Below, in pieces: positions 36,673 through 45,958 of a DNA stretch of 64,000 nt. The DNA lies in contig NZ_FORX01000014.1 of NCBI RefSeq assembly GCF_900114115.1, forward strand, positions 1 through 64,000. Direction: 5' to 3'. Position numbers and translations under genes: made by a program. Below the pieces are notes generated by a model that saw only the letters and a program-made list of their open reading frames with translations, was not told the origin of the DNA and ran no database searches. Each line of letters opens with the position of its first letter. Within the stretch, counting starts at the first letter, position 1. The DNA comes from Desulfomicrobium apsheronum. Its GTDB lineage: Bacteria; Desulfobacterota; Desulfovibrionia; Desulfovibrionales; Desulfomicrobiaceae.

Positions 36673-38289
36673 ATGAATTCCGCCGAACAATTCGAGGACA
36701 TTTGCCGGGCCATGTCCGAACCTGCTTTTTATCCGCACTCCGTATCCGGTGTCGAACGCCGGGAGACCCACATCTCCGTCGTGTTTCTGGCCGGAGAATG
36801 GGCGTATAAGCTGAAAAAACACAAAGACTTGGGATTTCTTGATTTTCGCGATCCCGGCAAGCGTCTGTATTTTTGCATGCAGGAGGTGAAGCTCAACCAA
36901 CGCTTGAGCTTTGGCGTGTACCAGGAGGTGATCGGCGTTCACGAAGGCGAGAGAGGCCTGTGTCTTGGGCCCATGGAAGGAGCGCTCGAATATGTCGTGA
37001 AGATGGCCCGATTGCCGGATGAGGCAAGCCTTGAGGCCATGTTGCGCACAGGGGAGGTAACGCAGGAGAATATTTCAAGCCTTGGCGAAACCCTGGCCGG
37101 TTTTCACAAAAGCAGTGAGCGCGGGCACGGCATCGACACATACGGGGATCTCGAACAGATCCGGTTCAACATGGAGGAGAATTTCACGCAGCTCCTTCCG
37201 TTCGCGCAGGCCCTTCTCGACTCACGAAAATGGGATTTTTGCCGGAATGTCTGCCGCTCATTTGCGGACAATCATGTCGATCTGTTCATGCACAGGGTGC
37301 GTGAAGGCAGGATCACCGACGGGCACGGAGACCTGCGGGCCGAGCATGTCTATTTTCACCACGGGGTGCAGGTCATCGACTGTATCGAGTTCAACGAACG
37401 TTTCAGATACGGCGACTGTGCCCTTGATCTGGCCTTTCTGATCATGGATCTGGACCGCTTGGGGTATGCGGACACTGCCCGGCGACTGCTGCAAGCCTAC
37501 GCAACGGCGGCCCGAGACCCGGAGATTTACGCGCTCGTGGAATTCTATGCGGCGTATCGCGCTTTTGTGCGACTCAAGGTCGCCTGCTTTTCCCTTGAGC
37601 ACGTAAAGTCCAAGGAACCCCTAAAGGAGGAGATCCGGCGATATCTGCGGCAAGCCTATGGATACGCCCTGGCCTTTGGGCGGCCGGTGCTGTGGGTTTT
37701 CTTTGGCCTGCCGGCTTCAGGGAAATCGACGCTGGCGCGCCGGGTGGCCCGGGCGCTGTTCATGCCGCTGCTCGGTTCCGACAGCGTAAGGAAGCAGGGG
37801 GGGAATTTTTCCGAGCCCAAGGTGGAGGCCTACAATACGGGCGCGTATCGGCCCGTGCTGCGCAGTCGCGTTTACGCGCGGCTTTTCAATCTGGCCCAGG
37901 ATGAGCTGAAAATGGGGCGCTCCGTGGCCCTGGATGCCACGTTCTCCAAGGAACAGTGGCGTGAGTCGGCCATTCGTCTGGCGCAGGACCACAAGGCGGG
38001 TCTTGTCTTTGTGCATTGCGTCTGCGAGCCGCGAACCATAAGGGCCCGGCTGGCGCAGCGTGAGCGTGAGGCCGGGGAGTCCGATGCGCGGCTTGTCCAT
38101 TTCGAGGACATGATCAACAATTTCGAACCATTCAGCCACGAGGTCCCGGACGCCTACCTGGAGGTCGATACCGAGCGGACTCCGGAGGAGTCTTTTTACG
38201 AGATCCTGGCGAAAGGGCATGCCCTGAAGCATGCCCAGGTCCAGAATCTGCTCGACGGATTGAACGGGGAGACGGATTCGCGGGAGTGA
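36673..38289 (+). CDS. aminoglycoside-phosphotransferase-like domain fused to P-loop kinase domain
   Basis: 538 residues. The N-terminal half is a phosphotransferase (APH/choline-kinase-like) domain with HGDLRAEHVYF at about 217-227 and DCIEFNERFRYGDCALDLAFLIMDLDR giving the metal-binding Asp. The C-terminal half is a gluconate-kinase/zeta-toxin-like P-loop domain with Walker A FGLPASGKST at about residues 344-353 and a LDATFSKEQWR segment. Proteins of this architecture are common, but their substrate is not established. It is convergent with the psp operon. A GGGAG site lies ten bases before the ATG. Confidence 0.8.
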   Translation: MNSAEQFEDICRAMSEPAFYPHSVSGVERRETHISVVFLAGEWAYKLKKHKDLGFLDFRDPGKRLYFCMQEVKLNQRLSFGVYQEVIGVHEGERGLCLGPMEGALEYVVKMARLPDEASLEAMLRTGEVTQENISSLGETLAGFHKSSERGHGIDTYGDLEQIRFNMEENFTQLLPFAQALLDSRKWDFCRNVCRSFADNHVDLFMHRVREGRITDGHGDLRAEHVYFHHGVQVIDCIEFNERFRYGDCALDLAFLIMDLDRLGYADTARRLLQAYATAARDPEIYALVEFYAAYRAFVRLKVACFSLEHVKSKEPLKEEIRRYLRQAYGYALAFGRPVLWVFFGLPASGKSTLARRVARALFMPLLGSDSVRKQGGNFSEPKVEAYNTGAYRPVLRSRVYARLFNLAQDELKMGRSVALDATFSKEQWRESAIRLAQDHKAGLVFVHCVCEPRTIRARLAQREREAGESDARLVHFEDMINNFEPFSHEVPDAYLEVDTERTPEESFYEILAKGHALKHAQVQNLLDGLNGETDSRE

Positions 38290-38324
38290 TACCACGGCAT
38301 GAGGTCGCCGCGCGGGACTCCTGG

Positions 38325-38765
38325 TCAATTGCGCATGCGGCGTTCCCATTCGAAATCGCGACTGGTGACCACGTCTTCCATGCGCCGCAGCCGTCGGTCC
38401 AGATTCTCGAACTTGCGCTTGATCCGTTCCAAGGCCCCGGCCCGGGAGTTGGTGTAGGAGTTGTAGAACTCCTGGTCGGCGGGGCTGCCGAAGGGCACGA
38501 CCGGCTCCATCTTCATGATCATGGCCGCGATGAGGTACAAAAGCCCCACTGGCCAGATGCCGGTGACCAGAAACAGGAGGATGACGATGGCGCGCAAGGC
38601 TCCAACGGAGAAGTCGAAGTATCGGGCCAAGCCCTTGCACACGCCCAGGAAGATCCCGTCACGGGCCCGGTAGAGGCCACGCTGCTCTTCCACGGGCTTT
38701 CTCCAGCGCGAACCACGGCTTCCGCCGCCATGCATGCGGCCATTGCCGCGTCCGAAAGCTCTCAC
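38325..38765 (-). CDS. pspC: phage-shock protein PspC-type membrane protein
   Basis: 146 residues starting at GTG 38765, which overlaps the pspB stop (GTGA). A PspC domain at about 28-85 reads GLYRARDGIFLGVCKGLARYFD, followed by two close membrane segments (ALRAIVILLFLVTG, VGLLYLIAAMIM). A soluble coiled-coil tail follows. In proteobacteria PspB and PspC sense envelope stress at the inner membrane and release PspF from PspA. It is the last gene of the operon. Confidence 0.9.
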   Translation of the reverse strand: MRAFGRGNGRMHGGGSRGSRWRKPVEEQRGLYRARDGIFLGVCKGLARYFDFSVGALRAIVILLFLVTGIWPVGLLYLIAAMIMKMEPVVPFGSPADQEFYNSYTNSRAGALERIKRKFENLDRRLRRMEDVVTSRDFEWERRMRN

Positions 38766-38992
38766 GATCTTTTCTCCTTGCCGTCCTTTTCCAGAAGAAT
38801 CGTTTCCAGTGCCTCGATGCGCTCTTCCATGCGGGACATGCCGTTATAGATCTCCTGAATCATCTGCGCTTCATGAGCCACGTTCCCCTCGCCGGACCTG
38901 GTGAACATCTTGATGAATCCGAAGATGACCGCGCCGACCAGCAGAATCCCGGCGCTCATGAGTACGAAGATAAAGCCGAAAAAATGTTCCAT
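38762..38992 (-). CDS. pspB: phage-shock protein PspB
   Basis: 76 residues from ATG 38992 (AAGGAG upstream; the frame is open to 39052). A single N-terminal membrane helix (FFGFIFVLMSAGILLVGAVIFGFI, residues about 3-28) is followed by a short soluble helix (EEIEALETILLEKD-type). This is the PspB plan. It overlaps pspC and follows pspA by 74 bp. Confidence 0.85.
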   Translation of the reverse strand: MEHFFGFIFVLMSAGILLVGAVIFGFIKMFTRSGEGNVAHEAQMIQEIYNGMSRMEERIEALETILLEKDGKEKRS

Positions 38993-39066
38993 GCAGTCTT
39001 CTCCTTGCGTTTTTATATGCGCATAGCCGAGGCTTTGGCGGCCGCCAAACAAATTTTCAGCCTGCG

Positions 39067-39726
39067 CTATTTGTCAGAGGAGGAGCGCATGGAGGCGAGC
39101 TGTGCTTCCACTTCGTCTCCGCCCTCGAGCAGGGCAAATTCCTGTTCCAGAGTGCGGTTCTGGCGCGGCGCGCCCAGTTCGGCCTCGGCTTCCATGCGTT
39201 CGATGCGCTGTTCGAACTGGTCAAAGCGCATCATGACGTCGGCCGACTGAACCCGCGAGACATTGGATCGGACCTTGATGCGCTGATCGGCCCGTACGTG
39301 GCGCTTGGCCAGGCTGCGCTGGCGCTCCTTGGCGGACTCCAGCTTGACGTCGAGCTGCTCGATGTCTTCTCGCGCCTGTTCGATCATGACCGCAAAGCGA
39401 TCCCGCTCGCGTTCCAGCCCTTCGCTCAGCCGCTGCGCGGCCAGTTTTTCCAGCAGCGCCTCCCGGGCCAGGTCCTCGCGCCCCTTTTCAAGCGCCAGCC
39501 TGGCCCTGTCTTCCCACAGTTCCAAACGGGCCAGGGCCTGGGACTGTTCCCTGGCTATGCGCTTCTGATCGGCCATGAGTCCGGCACAGGCGGCCTTGAG
39601 TTCCACCGAGGTCTCCTCCATCTCCTGAATCATCAGGCGGATCATCTTTTCCGGTTCCTCGGCCTTGTCCAGCATGGAATTGATGTTGGAGCTGATGATA
39701 TCCTTGAATCTGGTAAATACGCCCAT
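39067..39726 (-). CDS. pspA: phage-shock protein PspA
   Basis: 219 residues, almost all predicted coiled coil, starting MGVFTRFKDIISSNINSMLDKAEEPEKMI, the classic PspA/IM30 N-terminus. GGAGG five bases before ATG 39726 fixes the start. PspA binds and inhibits PspF, and under stress it assembles on damaged inner membrane. First gene of pspABC, with a sigma-54 promoter about 45 bp upstream (39769-39786). Confidence 0.93.
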   Translation of the reverse strand: MGVFTRFKDIISSNINSMLDKAEEPEKMIRLMIQEMEETSVELKAACAGLMADQKRIAREQSQALARLELWEDRARLALEKGREDLAREALLEKLAAQRLSEGLERERDRFAVMIEQAREDIEQLDVKLESAKERQRSLAKRHVRADQRIKVRSNVSRVQSADVMMRFDQFEQRIERMEAEAELGAPRQNRTLEQEFALLEGGDEVEAQLASMRSSSDK

Positions 39727-39768
39727 GAGGTCCTCCATGAGTGACGATGTTCTTGATTGTCTTGTCAT

Positions 39769-39786
39769 AAGCCAGGATCATGCCAA
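39769..39786 (-). promoter_or_regulatory. sigma-54 (-24/-12) promoter of pspABC
   Basis: On the minus strand the site reads TTGGCATGATCCTGGCTT: the essential GG and GC are ten bases apart, as required, and the -24 box is near consensus. It faces pspA and lies within the 166-bp gap to divergent pspF, which encodes the matching activator. The AT-rich stretch at 39800-39890 would hold PspF-binding sites. Confidence 0.8.
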
Positions 39787-39892
39787 AGCATTCCACGCCG
39801 TACTCTTCTGAAATGTTTTGCTATTTTTGATGCAGGCATGATTCTTGTGGCAATTTGTTGCAATATTTGGTTGATTTGACTATTTATTGGTA

Positions 39893-40933
39893 ATGGAAAC
39901 CACATATCCGTCATCGTCCCCGATATCATCCATGGAGGCCATCGGTCAGTCCGAGGCATTTCTGCAATTTCAGGAACAACTTTCGCGCGTGGCGCGCATA
40001 GAAAGGCCGGTGCTGATCATCGGGGAGCGCGGAACCGGCAAGGAGCTGGCCGCCGCGCGCCTGCATTACCTCTCACGGCGCTGGCAGGGCCCGCTGGTCA
40101 CGGTCAATTGCGCGGCCCTGGCCGGTTCGCTTTTGGATACCGAGCTTTTCGGGCACGAGGTCGGAGCCTTCACCGGGGCCACCGTCCGCCGCAAGGGGCG
40201 TTTCGAGAATGCGGATACGGGCACCCTAGTTCTGGACGAGATCGCGAATCTCTCGCCGGAAGCGCAGGAAAAGATTTTGCGCGTTGTCGAGTATGGATCT
40301 TTCGACCGCGTTGGCGGGAGCCGTCCGGTGACGGTTAACGTGCGCATCGTTGGGGCGACGAACGTGGATCTGCCACACAGGGCCAGAGCCGGGGCGTTCA
40401 AGGAGGATTTGCTTGATCGTCTGAGCTTCGAGGTGCTGACCGTGCCCCCGCTGCGCATGCGCGAGGGGGATGTGCAGCTGCTGACCCGGCATTTCGCCGC
40501 ACGCATGGCCATCGGGATGGGGCTGTCCGAGGCGCCGGAGTTTTCCGCCCGCGCCATGTCCATGCTGCTGGCCCACGACTGGCCGGGCAATGTGCGCGAG
40601 CTCAAGAACGTGGTCGAACGCGCGGTGTACCGGACAGAATCGGGGACGGTCCGGGATGTAGTCTTCGATCCGTTCGCATCCCCTTACCGTCCGGCGGAAC
40701 AGGCGGTGCCGACCGCTGGGGTTGCTCCGGTACCGGATGTCCGTTCGCGTTCCGTGCAGCCTGATCTGGACGTTCCGCTGGCCACGGCTGTGCGCGATCT
40801 GGAAGAGGCGTACCTGACGGCGGCCCTGGAACAAGGTCGCCACAATCAGAAAAGGGCAGCGGCCCTGCTGGGGCTGACCTACCATCAGTTTCGCGGCCTT
40901 TATCGCAGGTTGCGCGCTGATCTGGACGGCTGA
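39893..40933 (+). CDS. pspF: PspF-type sigma-54 activator
   Basis: 346 residues from ATG 39893 (a TTG two codons earlier is possible). A sigma-54 interaction AAA+ domain begins directly (about 15-240), with no receiver domain, as in PspF. It shows Walker A GERGTGKE, the sigma-54 loop GAFTGA intact (ELFGHEVGAFTGA), Walker B GTLVLDEI and an arginine-finger region. A Fis-type helix-turn-helix ends the protein (NQKRAAALLGLTYHQFRGLYRRL). It is divergent from pspABC and kept inactive by PspA. A linker of about 60 residues before the DNA-binding helix is longer than in E. coli PspF. Confidence 0.9.
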   Translation: METTYPSSSPISSMEAIGQSEAFLQFQEQLSRVARIERPVLIIGERGTGKELAAARLHYLSRRWQGPLVTVNCAALAGSLLDTELFGHEVGAFTGATVRRKGRFENADTGTLVLDEIANLSPEAQEKILRVVEYGSFDRVGGSRPVTVNVRIVGATNVDLPHRARAGAFKEDLLDRLSFEVLTVPPLRMREGDVQLLTRHFAARMAIGMGLSEAPEFSARAMSMLLAHDWPGNVRELKNVVERAVYRTESGTVRDVVFDPFASPYRPAEQAVPTAGVAPVPDVRSRSVQPDLDVPLATAVRDLEEAYLTAALEQGRHNQKRAAALLGLTYHQFRGLYRRLRADLDG

Positions 40934-40965
40934 CATCCAACGCGTGTCCATCGGTTGAAAATCAG

Positions 40966-41004
40966 AAGCCGGGCCCGTCCCATCGTGGACGAACCCGGCT
41001 TTTG
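40966..41004. terminator. terminator between convergent pspF and ylqF
   Basis: An 8-bp stem AAGCCGGG/CCCGGCTT with a loop of about 20 nt, followed on the plus strand by TTTGCTTTC. It sits 33 bp after the pspF stop and 22 bp past the ylqF stop, so it may serve both. Confidence 0.65.
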
Positions 41005-41026
41005 CTTTCTTTCGGGGAAGAGGAGT

Positions 41027-41866
41027 TTAGGCCGCCTTGGGGGCCGGGGGCTTTTGCAGGCTGATGCGGCCGATCTGTCCGGCGCGCAGTTCGTTCAGCA
41101 GGATGCCCGCCGCCTTGGTCACGTCCACTTCGCCGCCCTTGATCAGGCACCCGCGTTTTCTGCCGAGCGCTTCCAGCAGATCGATCCCGTTCTGGGGCAG
41201 ATCGGTGATCTTGTAGCGTTCCTTGAGCAGTCCTGGATATTCGCGCAGGAGATAGTCGCCGACGCGGGCCGCGACCTCGGCGTTGTCCATGGCCGTTTCG
41301 CGCACAGCGCCGCTGCCGGCCAGCATGTAAGAGGCCGTGACGCTCTCGATCTTGGGCCAGAGCACGCCGGGGGTGTCGTACAGGGTCAGCTCGTCGTTGA
41401 CATGGACCCGCTTCTGCTTGGTGGTGATGGCGGCCTGGTTGGCGGCCCGGGCGACCTTGCGGCCGACCAGGGTGTTCATGAGCGTGGACTTGCCCACGTT
41501 GGGGATGCCGACGATGAGGCAGTTGACCGGCTGCATGAGGAAATTGCGCTCCTTGACCATGCCCGGCAGGGTGCCGAGAATGCGCTTGGCGTCCTTGGGG
41601 CTGGTGGCGCTGATTTCCATGGGCACGGTGCCGCACTCGCGGAAGAAATCCATCCAGGCTGCGGTCACGGCCGGGTCGGCCAGATCGCTCTTGTTCAGGA
41701 CCTTCAGGCACGGCCGTGGCCCGCGCAGTTCGCGCAGCAGGGGATTTTCACTGTATCCGGGCAGACGGGCATCGAGCACTTCGATGACCACGTCGACCTT
41801 GGCCATGACCAGGGCAATCTGTTTTCTGGCCCGGTGCATGTGACCGGGAAACCATTGAATCGACAT
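41027..41866 (-). CDS. ylqF: ribosome-biogenesis GTPase YlqF/RbgA
   Basis: 279 residues with the circularly permuted GTPase order: LNKSD (G4) near residue 57, then IPNVGKSTLMN (G1) at about 119-129 and DTPGVLWP (G3) near 165. The start MSIQWFPGHMHRA is diagnostic of YlqF/RbgA, which helps assemble the large ribosomal subunit. The ATG directly follows the stop codon of the M3 peptidase gene, and AAGGAT lies across that junction, so the two are coupled. Confidence 0.93.
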   Translation of the reverse strand: MSIQWFPGHMHRARKQIALVMAKVDVVIEVLDARLPGYSENPLLRELRGPRPCLKVLNKSDLADPAVTAAWMDFFRECGTVPMEISATSPKDAKRILGTLPGMVKERNFLMQPVNCLIVGIPNVGKSTLMNTLVGRKVARAANQAAITTKQKRVHVNDELTLYDTPGVLWPKIESVTASYMLAGSGAVRETAMDNAEVAARVGDYLLREYPGLLKERYKITDLPQNGIDLLEALGRKRGCLIKGGEVDVTKAAGILLNELRAGQIGRISLQKPPAPKAA

Positions 41867-43951
41867 CTAGTTATCCTTGTTTGCAGGCAAAAGGCCTTCC
41901 TGGAGCAGGAGGGCCCTTGGGTCGGGTTCGCGACCGCGAAAGAGACGAAAGATGTTCATGGGGTTGCGGCTGCCGCCCAGAGCCAGGATCGTGTCCCTGA
42001 AGCGCAGGCCCAGCTCCTGCTTGCGGTCAGGGTCTTCAAGCCCGGCGTTCACAAACGCCCCGAATGCATCGGCACTCAGGACCTCGGCCCATTTGTAGCT
42101 GTAATACCCGGCCGCGTAGCCGCCTGCAAAGATATGCGAGAAGGAGCACAGGAAGCGGTCTTCTGGCAGCGGCGGCAGGGGCAGGATTTCACGGGCGATG
42201 CGCTGGGCGGTCTCCGTGGGATCGAGCTGGTCCGGATCGGCCGTGTGCAGGGCGAGGTCCGTCAGGGCAAAGGAAACCTGGCGCAGGGCATTGGAACCGG
42301 CGCGGAAGGTGCGGGTCTCAAGGAGCTTGTCCAGAAGTTCGGCAGCCATGGGCTCACCTGTCAGGTAGTGGCGGGCCAGCTTGGTCAGGGTGGGGAGGTG
42401 ATAGCACCAGTTTTCCATGAACTGGCTCGGCAGCTCCACGGCGTCCCACTCGATGTTGGAGATTCCGGCCACGAAGCCATGCTCCACCTTGGTCAGCATG
42501 TGCTGCAGGGCGTGTCCGAACTCGTGGAAGAGCGTGGTCACTTCCTGAAAACTCATCAGCGATGGCGCGTCATCCATGGCCGGGCGCTGGTTGCAGTTCA
42601 CGTAGGCGACGGGCAGGCGCACGGCATGACCGCGAGGCGCGCAGACGGTACTGCGCCCATGAAGTTCATCCATCCACGCACCGCCGCGTTTTTCTTCGGG
42701 CCGGGCGTAAGGATCCAGATAAAAGCCCGCGATCTCCCGGCCGTCGCTGTCCTTGACCCGGTAATAGGTCACGTCCGCATGCCAGGTCGGCACTTCGGGG
42801 CCGCTTTCGATCGTAACCGCGAAGAGGCTCTCGATCAGATCGAAAAGCCCCTGCAGGATGGCCGGCAGCGGGAAATAGGGCCGGATCAGCTCGTCGCGCA
42901 GACCGAAGCGTCGCTCCTTGAGCCTTTCGGCCCAGTACATGACGTCCCAGGACTGGATATCCTCGGATTGACCGCCGGCGCGGGCCAGATCTCCAAGGTC
43001 GATGAGGTCGTTCAGGGCCGGGTCCGTGGCCGCGTCCTGGATCGTGCGCAGCAGGGCTTCGATGCTCAAAACGCCAGGGGCCATCTTGCGTTCGAGGCTC
43101 ACGTTCGCGAAATTATCGAAGCCGAGCAGCGCGGCCAGCTCTCTGCGCAGCTTCAATATGCGCAGGATATGGGGCAGGTTGTCGGTGTCCCCGTTTGCTG
43201 CGCGGGTGATGTACGCCCGGTAGACCTCCTCGCGCAGGTCGCGCCGGGCGGCGTGCTGCATGAAGGACAGAAACGAGGGCAGATCAAGGGTGATGCACCA
43301 CGGGCCGTTTTCCGCCGTGGCCTCGGCCTGTCCGCGTGCCCGGGCCATGTTCGCGGCCAGACGCAGGGAATCCTCGGGAAGCCCGGCGACTTCTTCCTTT
43401 TGCGTCAGGGTCAGGGCATAGGCCTGGGTGGCGTCAAGGACGTTATTGGTGAAGCGGGTCGACAGTTCGGCCAGCTCCTGGCTTATGGCATTGAAGCGTT
43501 CGCGGTCATCGGGGGCGAGGCCCACGCCCTGCAGGACCGCATCGCGGACCAGCAGGCTGATGGTGCGCTGCAGGGCCTGACTGAACATGGGAAAATCCGG
43601 GCTCTCCCGCAGGGCGAGAAGTGCGTCATGGATGGGACGGCTCTGACCCAGGCGGTTGTGAAATTCCACGACCAGGGGCTGAGTCTGCGCATAGGCCCGG
43701 CGCATCTCGGGGGAGTTCCTGACGTTGTGCAGGTGCGTGGCCACGCCCCAAGCACGCGCGACCCTGTCGGTCAGGCGCTCCAGGGGGGTGAGCAGGCCGT
43801 GCCAGGTTTGGGGCGCGCTTTGTTCAAGGGTTTCAAGTTCGGCGCTACTTCTGGCTATGACTTCCTGCATGGCCGGCACGACATGATCGGCGGTGATGGA
43901 GGGGAAATTGGGGAAAAGCTCCCAGTTGAGCAGGGGATTTGGCTCGTGCAT
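41867..43951 (-). CDS. M3-family oligopeptidase (PrlC/oligopeptidase A-like)
   Basis: 694 residues from ATG 43951 (AAGGA five bases upstream; another ATG lies at 43966). The zinc site is HEFGH in TLFHEFGHALQHM, followed by the downstream Glu in SNIEWDAVELPSQFMENWC. The family's GYYSYKWAEVLSADAF element is near the C-terminus, with no signal peptide. It is a cytoplasmic metallopeptidase that degrades short peptides, including cleaved signal peptides. First gene of an operon with ylqF. Confidence 0.92.
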   Translation of the reverse strand: MHEPNPLLNWELFPNFPSITADHVVPAMQEVIARSSAELETLEQSAPQTWHGLLTPLERLTDRVARAWGVATHLHNVRNSPEMRRAYAQTQPLVVEFHNRLGQSRPIHDALLALRESPDFPMFSQALQRTISLLVRDAVLQGVGLAPDDRERFNAISQELAELSTRFTNNVLDATQAYALTLTQKEEVAGLPEDSLRLAANMARARGQAEATAENGPWCITLDLPSFLSFMQHAARRDLREEVYRAYITRAANGDTDNLPHILRILKLRRELAALLGFDNFANVSLERKMAPGVLSIEALLRTIQDAATDPALNDLIDLGDLARAGGQSEDIQSWDVMYWAERLKERRFGLRDELIRPYFPLPAILQGLFDLIESLFAVTIESGPEVPTWHADVTYYRVKDSDGREIAGFYLDPYARPEEKRGGAWMDELHGRSTVCAPRGHAVRLPVAYVNCNQRPAMDDAPSLMSFQEVTTLFHEFGHALQHMLTKVEHGFVAGISNIEWDAVELPSQFMENWCYHLPTLTKLARHYLTGEPMAAELLDKLLETRTFRAGSNALRQVSFALTDLALHTADPDQLDPTETAQRIAREILPLPPLPEDRFLCSFSHIFAGGYAAGYYSYKWAEVLSADAFGAFVNAGLEDPDRKQELGLRFRDTILALGGSRNPMNIFRLFRGREPDPRALLLQEGLLPANKDN

Positions 43952-44208
43952 GGCAGTCCTTGGCATGGATCGTTACTAATGATGACTTTGGGTGATGGCC
44001 TTGAGTGTATAAAAAACGGGAGGAACGGACAAGGAGGGGAGCCTCCTTTGGATTTGCCACGGTCGTGAGATGAAAAAGGCCCGACTGTATGGGTCGAGCC
44101 TGTCACAACACCATCTCGGCGAGGCGCGAGGTCATTTCCAGAGGCACTGCATGGTCCGACTTTGCGAAAAGGGCCGCGAAGCGAACGCCGCGATGCTGTC
44201 CTGGCGGT

Positions 44209-44868
44209 CTAGTTCTGGGCGTTGAGTTCGGTCTGCACCTGCTGGATCAACTCCTTGGCCTTCATCAGCTTTTCCTGCTGTTCCGGCGATTGCAGCTGCG
44301 TGGACATGTAGGAAGTCTTTTGCGTCATCTCCTGCAGGATCGAGCTCATGAGCGCCGCGCGCGTCTTGGAGGGCAGTGTCTCAAGCTCCGCGACCTTGGA
44401 TTCCATGGTCCCGACCTTGGTGTCCAGGCTGGACACGGTGGTCTTGATCACGGCGAGGTCCTGAACCTGCATGGTCAACTGCTTGATGTTCTGATTGAGG
44501 TTGAAATAGAAGCCAAGCAGCAGGATCACCGCCGCAAGAGAGGCGAAAAGCGCGATCTTGCTCATGTCGCGGCGCGGGGGCTGAGCCGAGGGTATTGTTT
44601 CGGGAGCGGCTGTGCGATCGGCCTCGGGGGCTGGCGTTGACTCAGGGATCTCGACCCGTGACTCAAGAGCCGCCTCGACCTCGTCATTGCCGAGGGATTT
44701 TTCCCGGGTCAGGCTCTGGGCCAGGTTTGCATAATCCATAAAGGAAATTGCTTCCGGTTTCTTTTCCTTGACGACTTCGGTCAGCTCGACCTTCTTGGTC
44801 TTGCGGGCCGAATCCGTGTCCTTCTTGGTCTTGCGTTCCAGTTGCACGACTTTCTTGGCGGCGCCCAT
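44209..44868 (-). CDS. single-pass membrane protein with coiled coil, unknown function
   Basis: 219 residues from ATG 44868 (GGGAGG five bases upstream). It has a Lys-rich cytoplasmic N-terminus (about 1-40), a Pro/Glu-rich linker, one membrane helix (IALFASLAAVILLLGFYFNL at about 104-124) and a C-terminal coiled coil with heptad-like leucines. The topology suggests a scaffold or sensor with a periplasmic coiled coil. No family is recognised. It lies 66 bp after trpS and may be co-transcribed with it. Confidence 0.7.
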   Translation of the reverse strand: MGAAKKVVQLERKTKKDTDSARKTKKVELTEVVKEKKPEAISFMDYANLAQSLTREKSLGNDEVEAALESRVEIPESTPAPEADRTAAPETIPSAQPPRRDMSKIALFASLAAVILLLGFYFNLNQNIKQLTMQVQDLAVIKTTVSSLDTKVGTMESKVAELETLPSKTRAALMSSILQEMTQKTSYMSTQLQSPEQQEKLMKAKELIQQVQTELNAQN

Positions 44869-44934
44869 CGTATCCTCCCTCGCTCGAATAAAAGAAATCA
44901 ATAAACAAAAATCGGTCCGAAGACCAGTCCGTAC

Positions 44935-45948
44935 TTAGGCGCCCAGCGTCTTGATCCCAACGGACGCGCGGATGCGATCCAGGAAGGGGCGGCTGTAGGC
45001 GCGGGCCTTTTCGGCGCCTTCTTTCAGCACCTTTTCGATATATTCGGGGTTTTGCATCAACTCCGCATACTTTTCACGCGGTTCGGCAAGCTGCGCGTTG
45101 ACAACTTCGAACAGGTCCTGCTTGACGTAGCCCCAGCCGATGCCCGCCGCGAAACGGGCGCGCATGTCGGCTACCTGCTCGGGCGTTGCGAAGGCGCGAA
45201 ACATCTCGAAAAGTGCGCATCCTTCGGTTTCCTTGGGCTCCTCGGGGGCCTGGGAGTTGGTGGTGATCTTCATGATCAGCTTGCGCAGATTCTTTTCCGG
45301 GGCAAAGAGCGGAATGTAATTGTTGTAGCTCTTGCTCATCTTGCGACCGTCGAGGCCGGTCAGCACGGCCGTGGATTCGTCCACGCGCGCCTCAGGCATG
45401 ACGAAGTGCTCGCCGAAATGGTGGTTGAAGCGCTGCGCGATGTCGCGGGTCATCTCCAGATGCTGGGTCTGATCCTTGCCCACGGGCACGATGTTGGCGT
45501 TGAACATGAGGATGTCGGCGGCCATGAGGATGGGGTAGGAGTAAAGCCCCATGGTGATGCCCTTGTCCGGATCCTGGCTGCCGTTTTCCTCGTTCTCCTG
45601 CACTGCGGCCTTGTAGGCGTGAGCGCGGTTCATGAGGCCTTTGGCCGTCATGCAGGTCAGTATCCAGGTCAGTTCGGGAATTTCGGGGATGTCGGACTGG
45701 CAGTAGAAGGTGCTCTTGTTCGTATCAAGGCCAAGAGCCAGCCAGGTGGCAGCGACTTCCAGGCGGGACTGATGAATCCGGGCCGGATCGTGGCATTTGA
45801 TCAGCGAATGAAAATCGGCCAAAAAATAGTAGGAGTTGACGTTTTCATCACGGCTGGCCTCGATGGCCGGACGGATGGCGCCGACGTAATTGCCAAGGTG
45901 CGGCGTGCCGGAAGTGGTGATTCCGGTCAGGACGGTCATTTTCTTCAT
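44935..45948 (-). CDS. trpS: tryptophanyl-tRNA synthetase
   Basis: 337 residues, class I synthetase of the bacterial TrpRS type. The HIGH-equivalent PHLGN lies at residues 16-20, KMSKS appears in GRKMSKSYNN, and MAADILMFNANIVPVGKDQTQHLEMTRDIAQRFN is strongly diagnostic. It charges tRNA-Trp. It starts 10 bp after the site-2-type protease gene, so ubiX, the protease gene and trpS form an operon. Confidence 0.96.
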   Translation of the reverse strand: MKKMTVLTGITTSGTPHLGNYVGAIRPAIEASRDENVNSYYFLADFHSLIKCHDPARIHQSRLEVAATWLALGLDTNKSTFYCQSDIPEIPELTWILTCMTAKGLMNRAHAYKAAVQENEENGSQDPDKGITMGLYSYPILMAADILMFNANIVPVGKDQTQHLEMTRDIAQRFNHHFGEHFVMPEARVDESTAVLTGLDGRKMSKSYNNYIPLFAPEKNLRKLIMKITTNSQAPEEPKETEGCALFEMFRAFATPEQVADMRARFAAGIGWGYVKQDLFEVVNAQLAEPREKYAELMQNPEYIEKVLKEGAEKARAYSRPFLDRIRASVGIKTLGA

Positions 45949-45958
45949 GGCGTGAAAC

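Noticed and set aside
40955-44068. Plus-strand open frame of over 1000 codons
   Set aside because: It is the complement of ylqF and the M3 peptidase gene, both with full catalytic motifs. The plus-strand product is low in family-like features, a common effect of GC-rich codon use.
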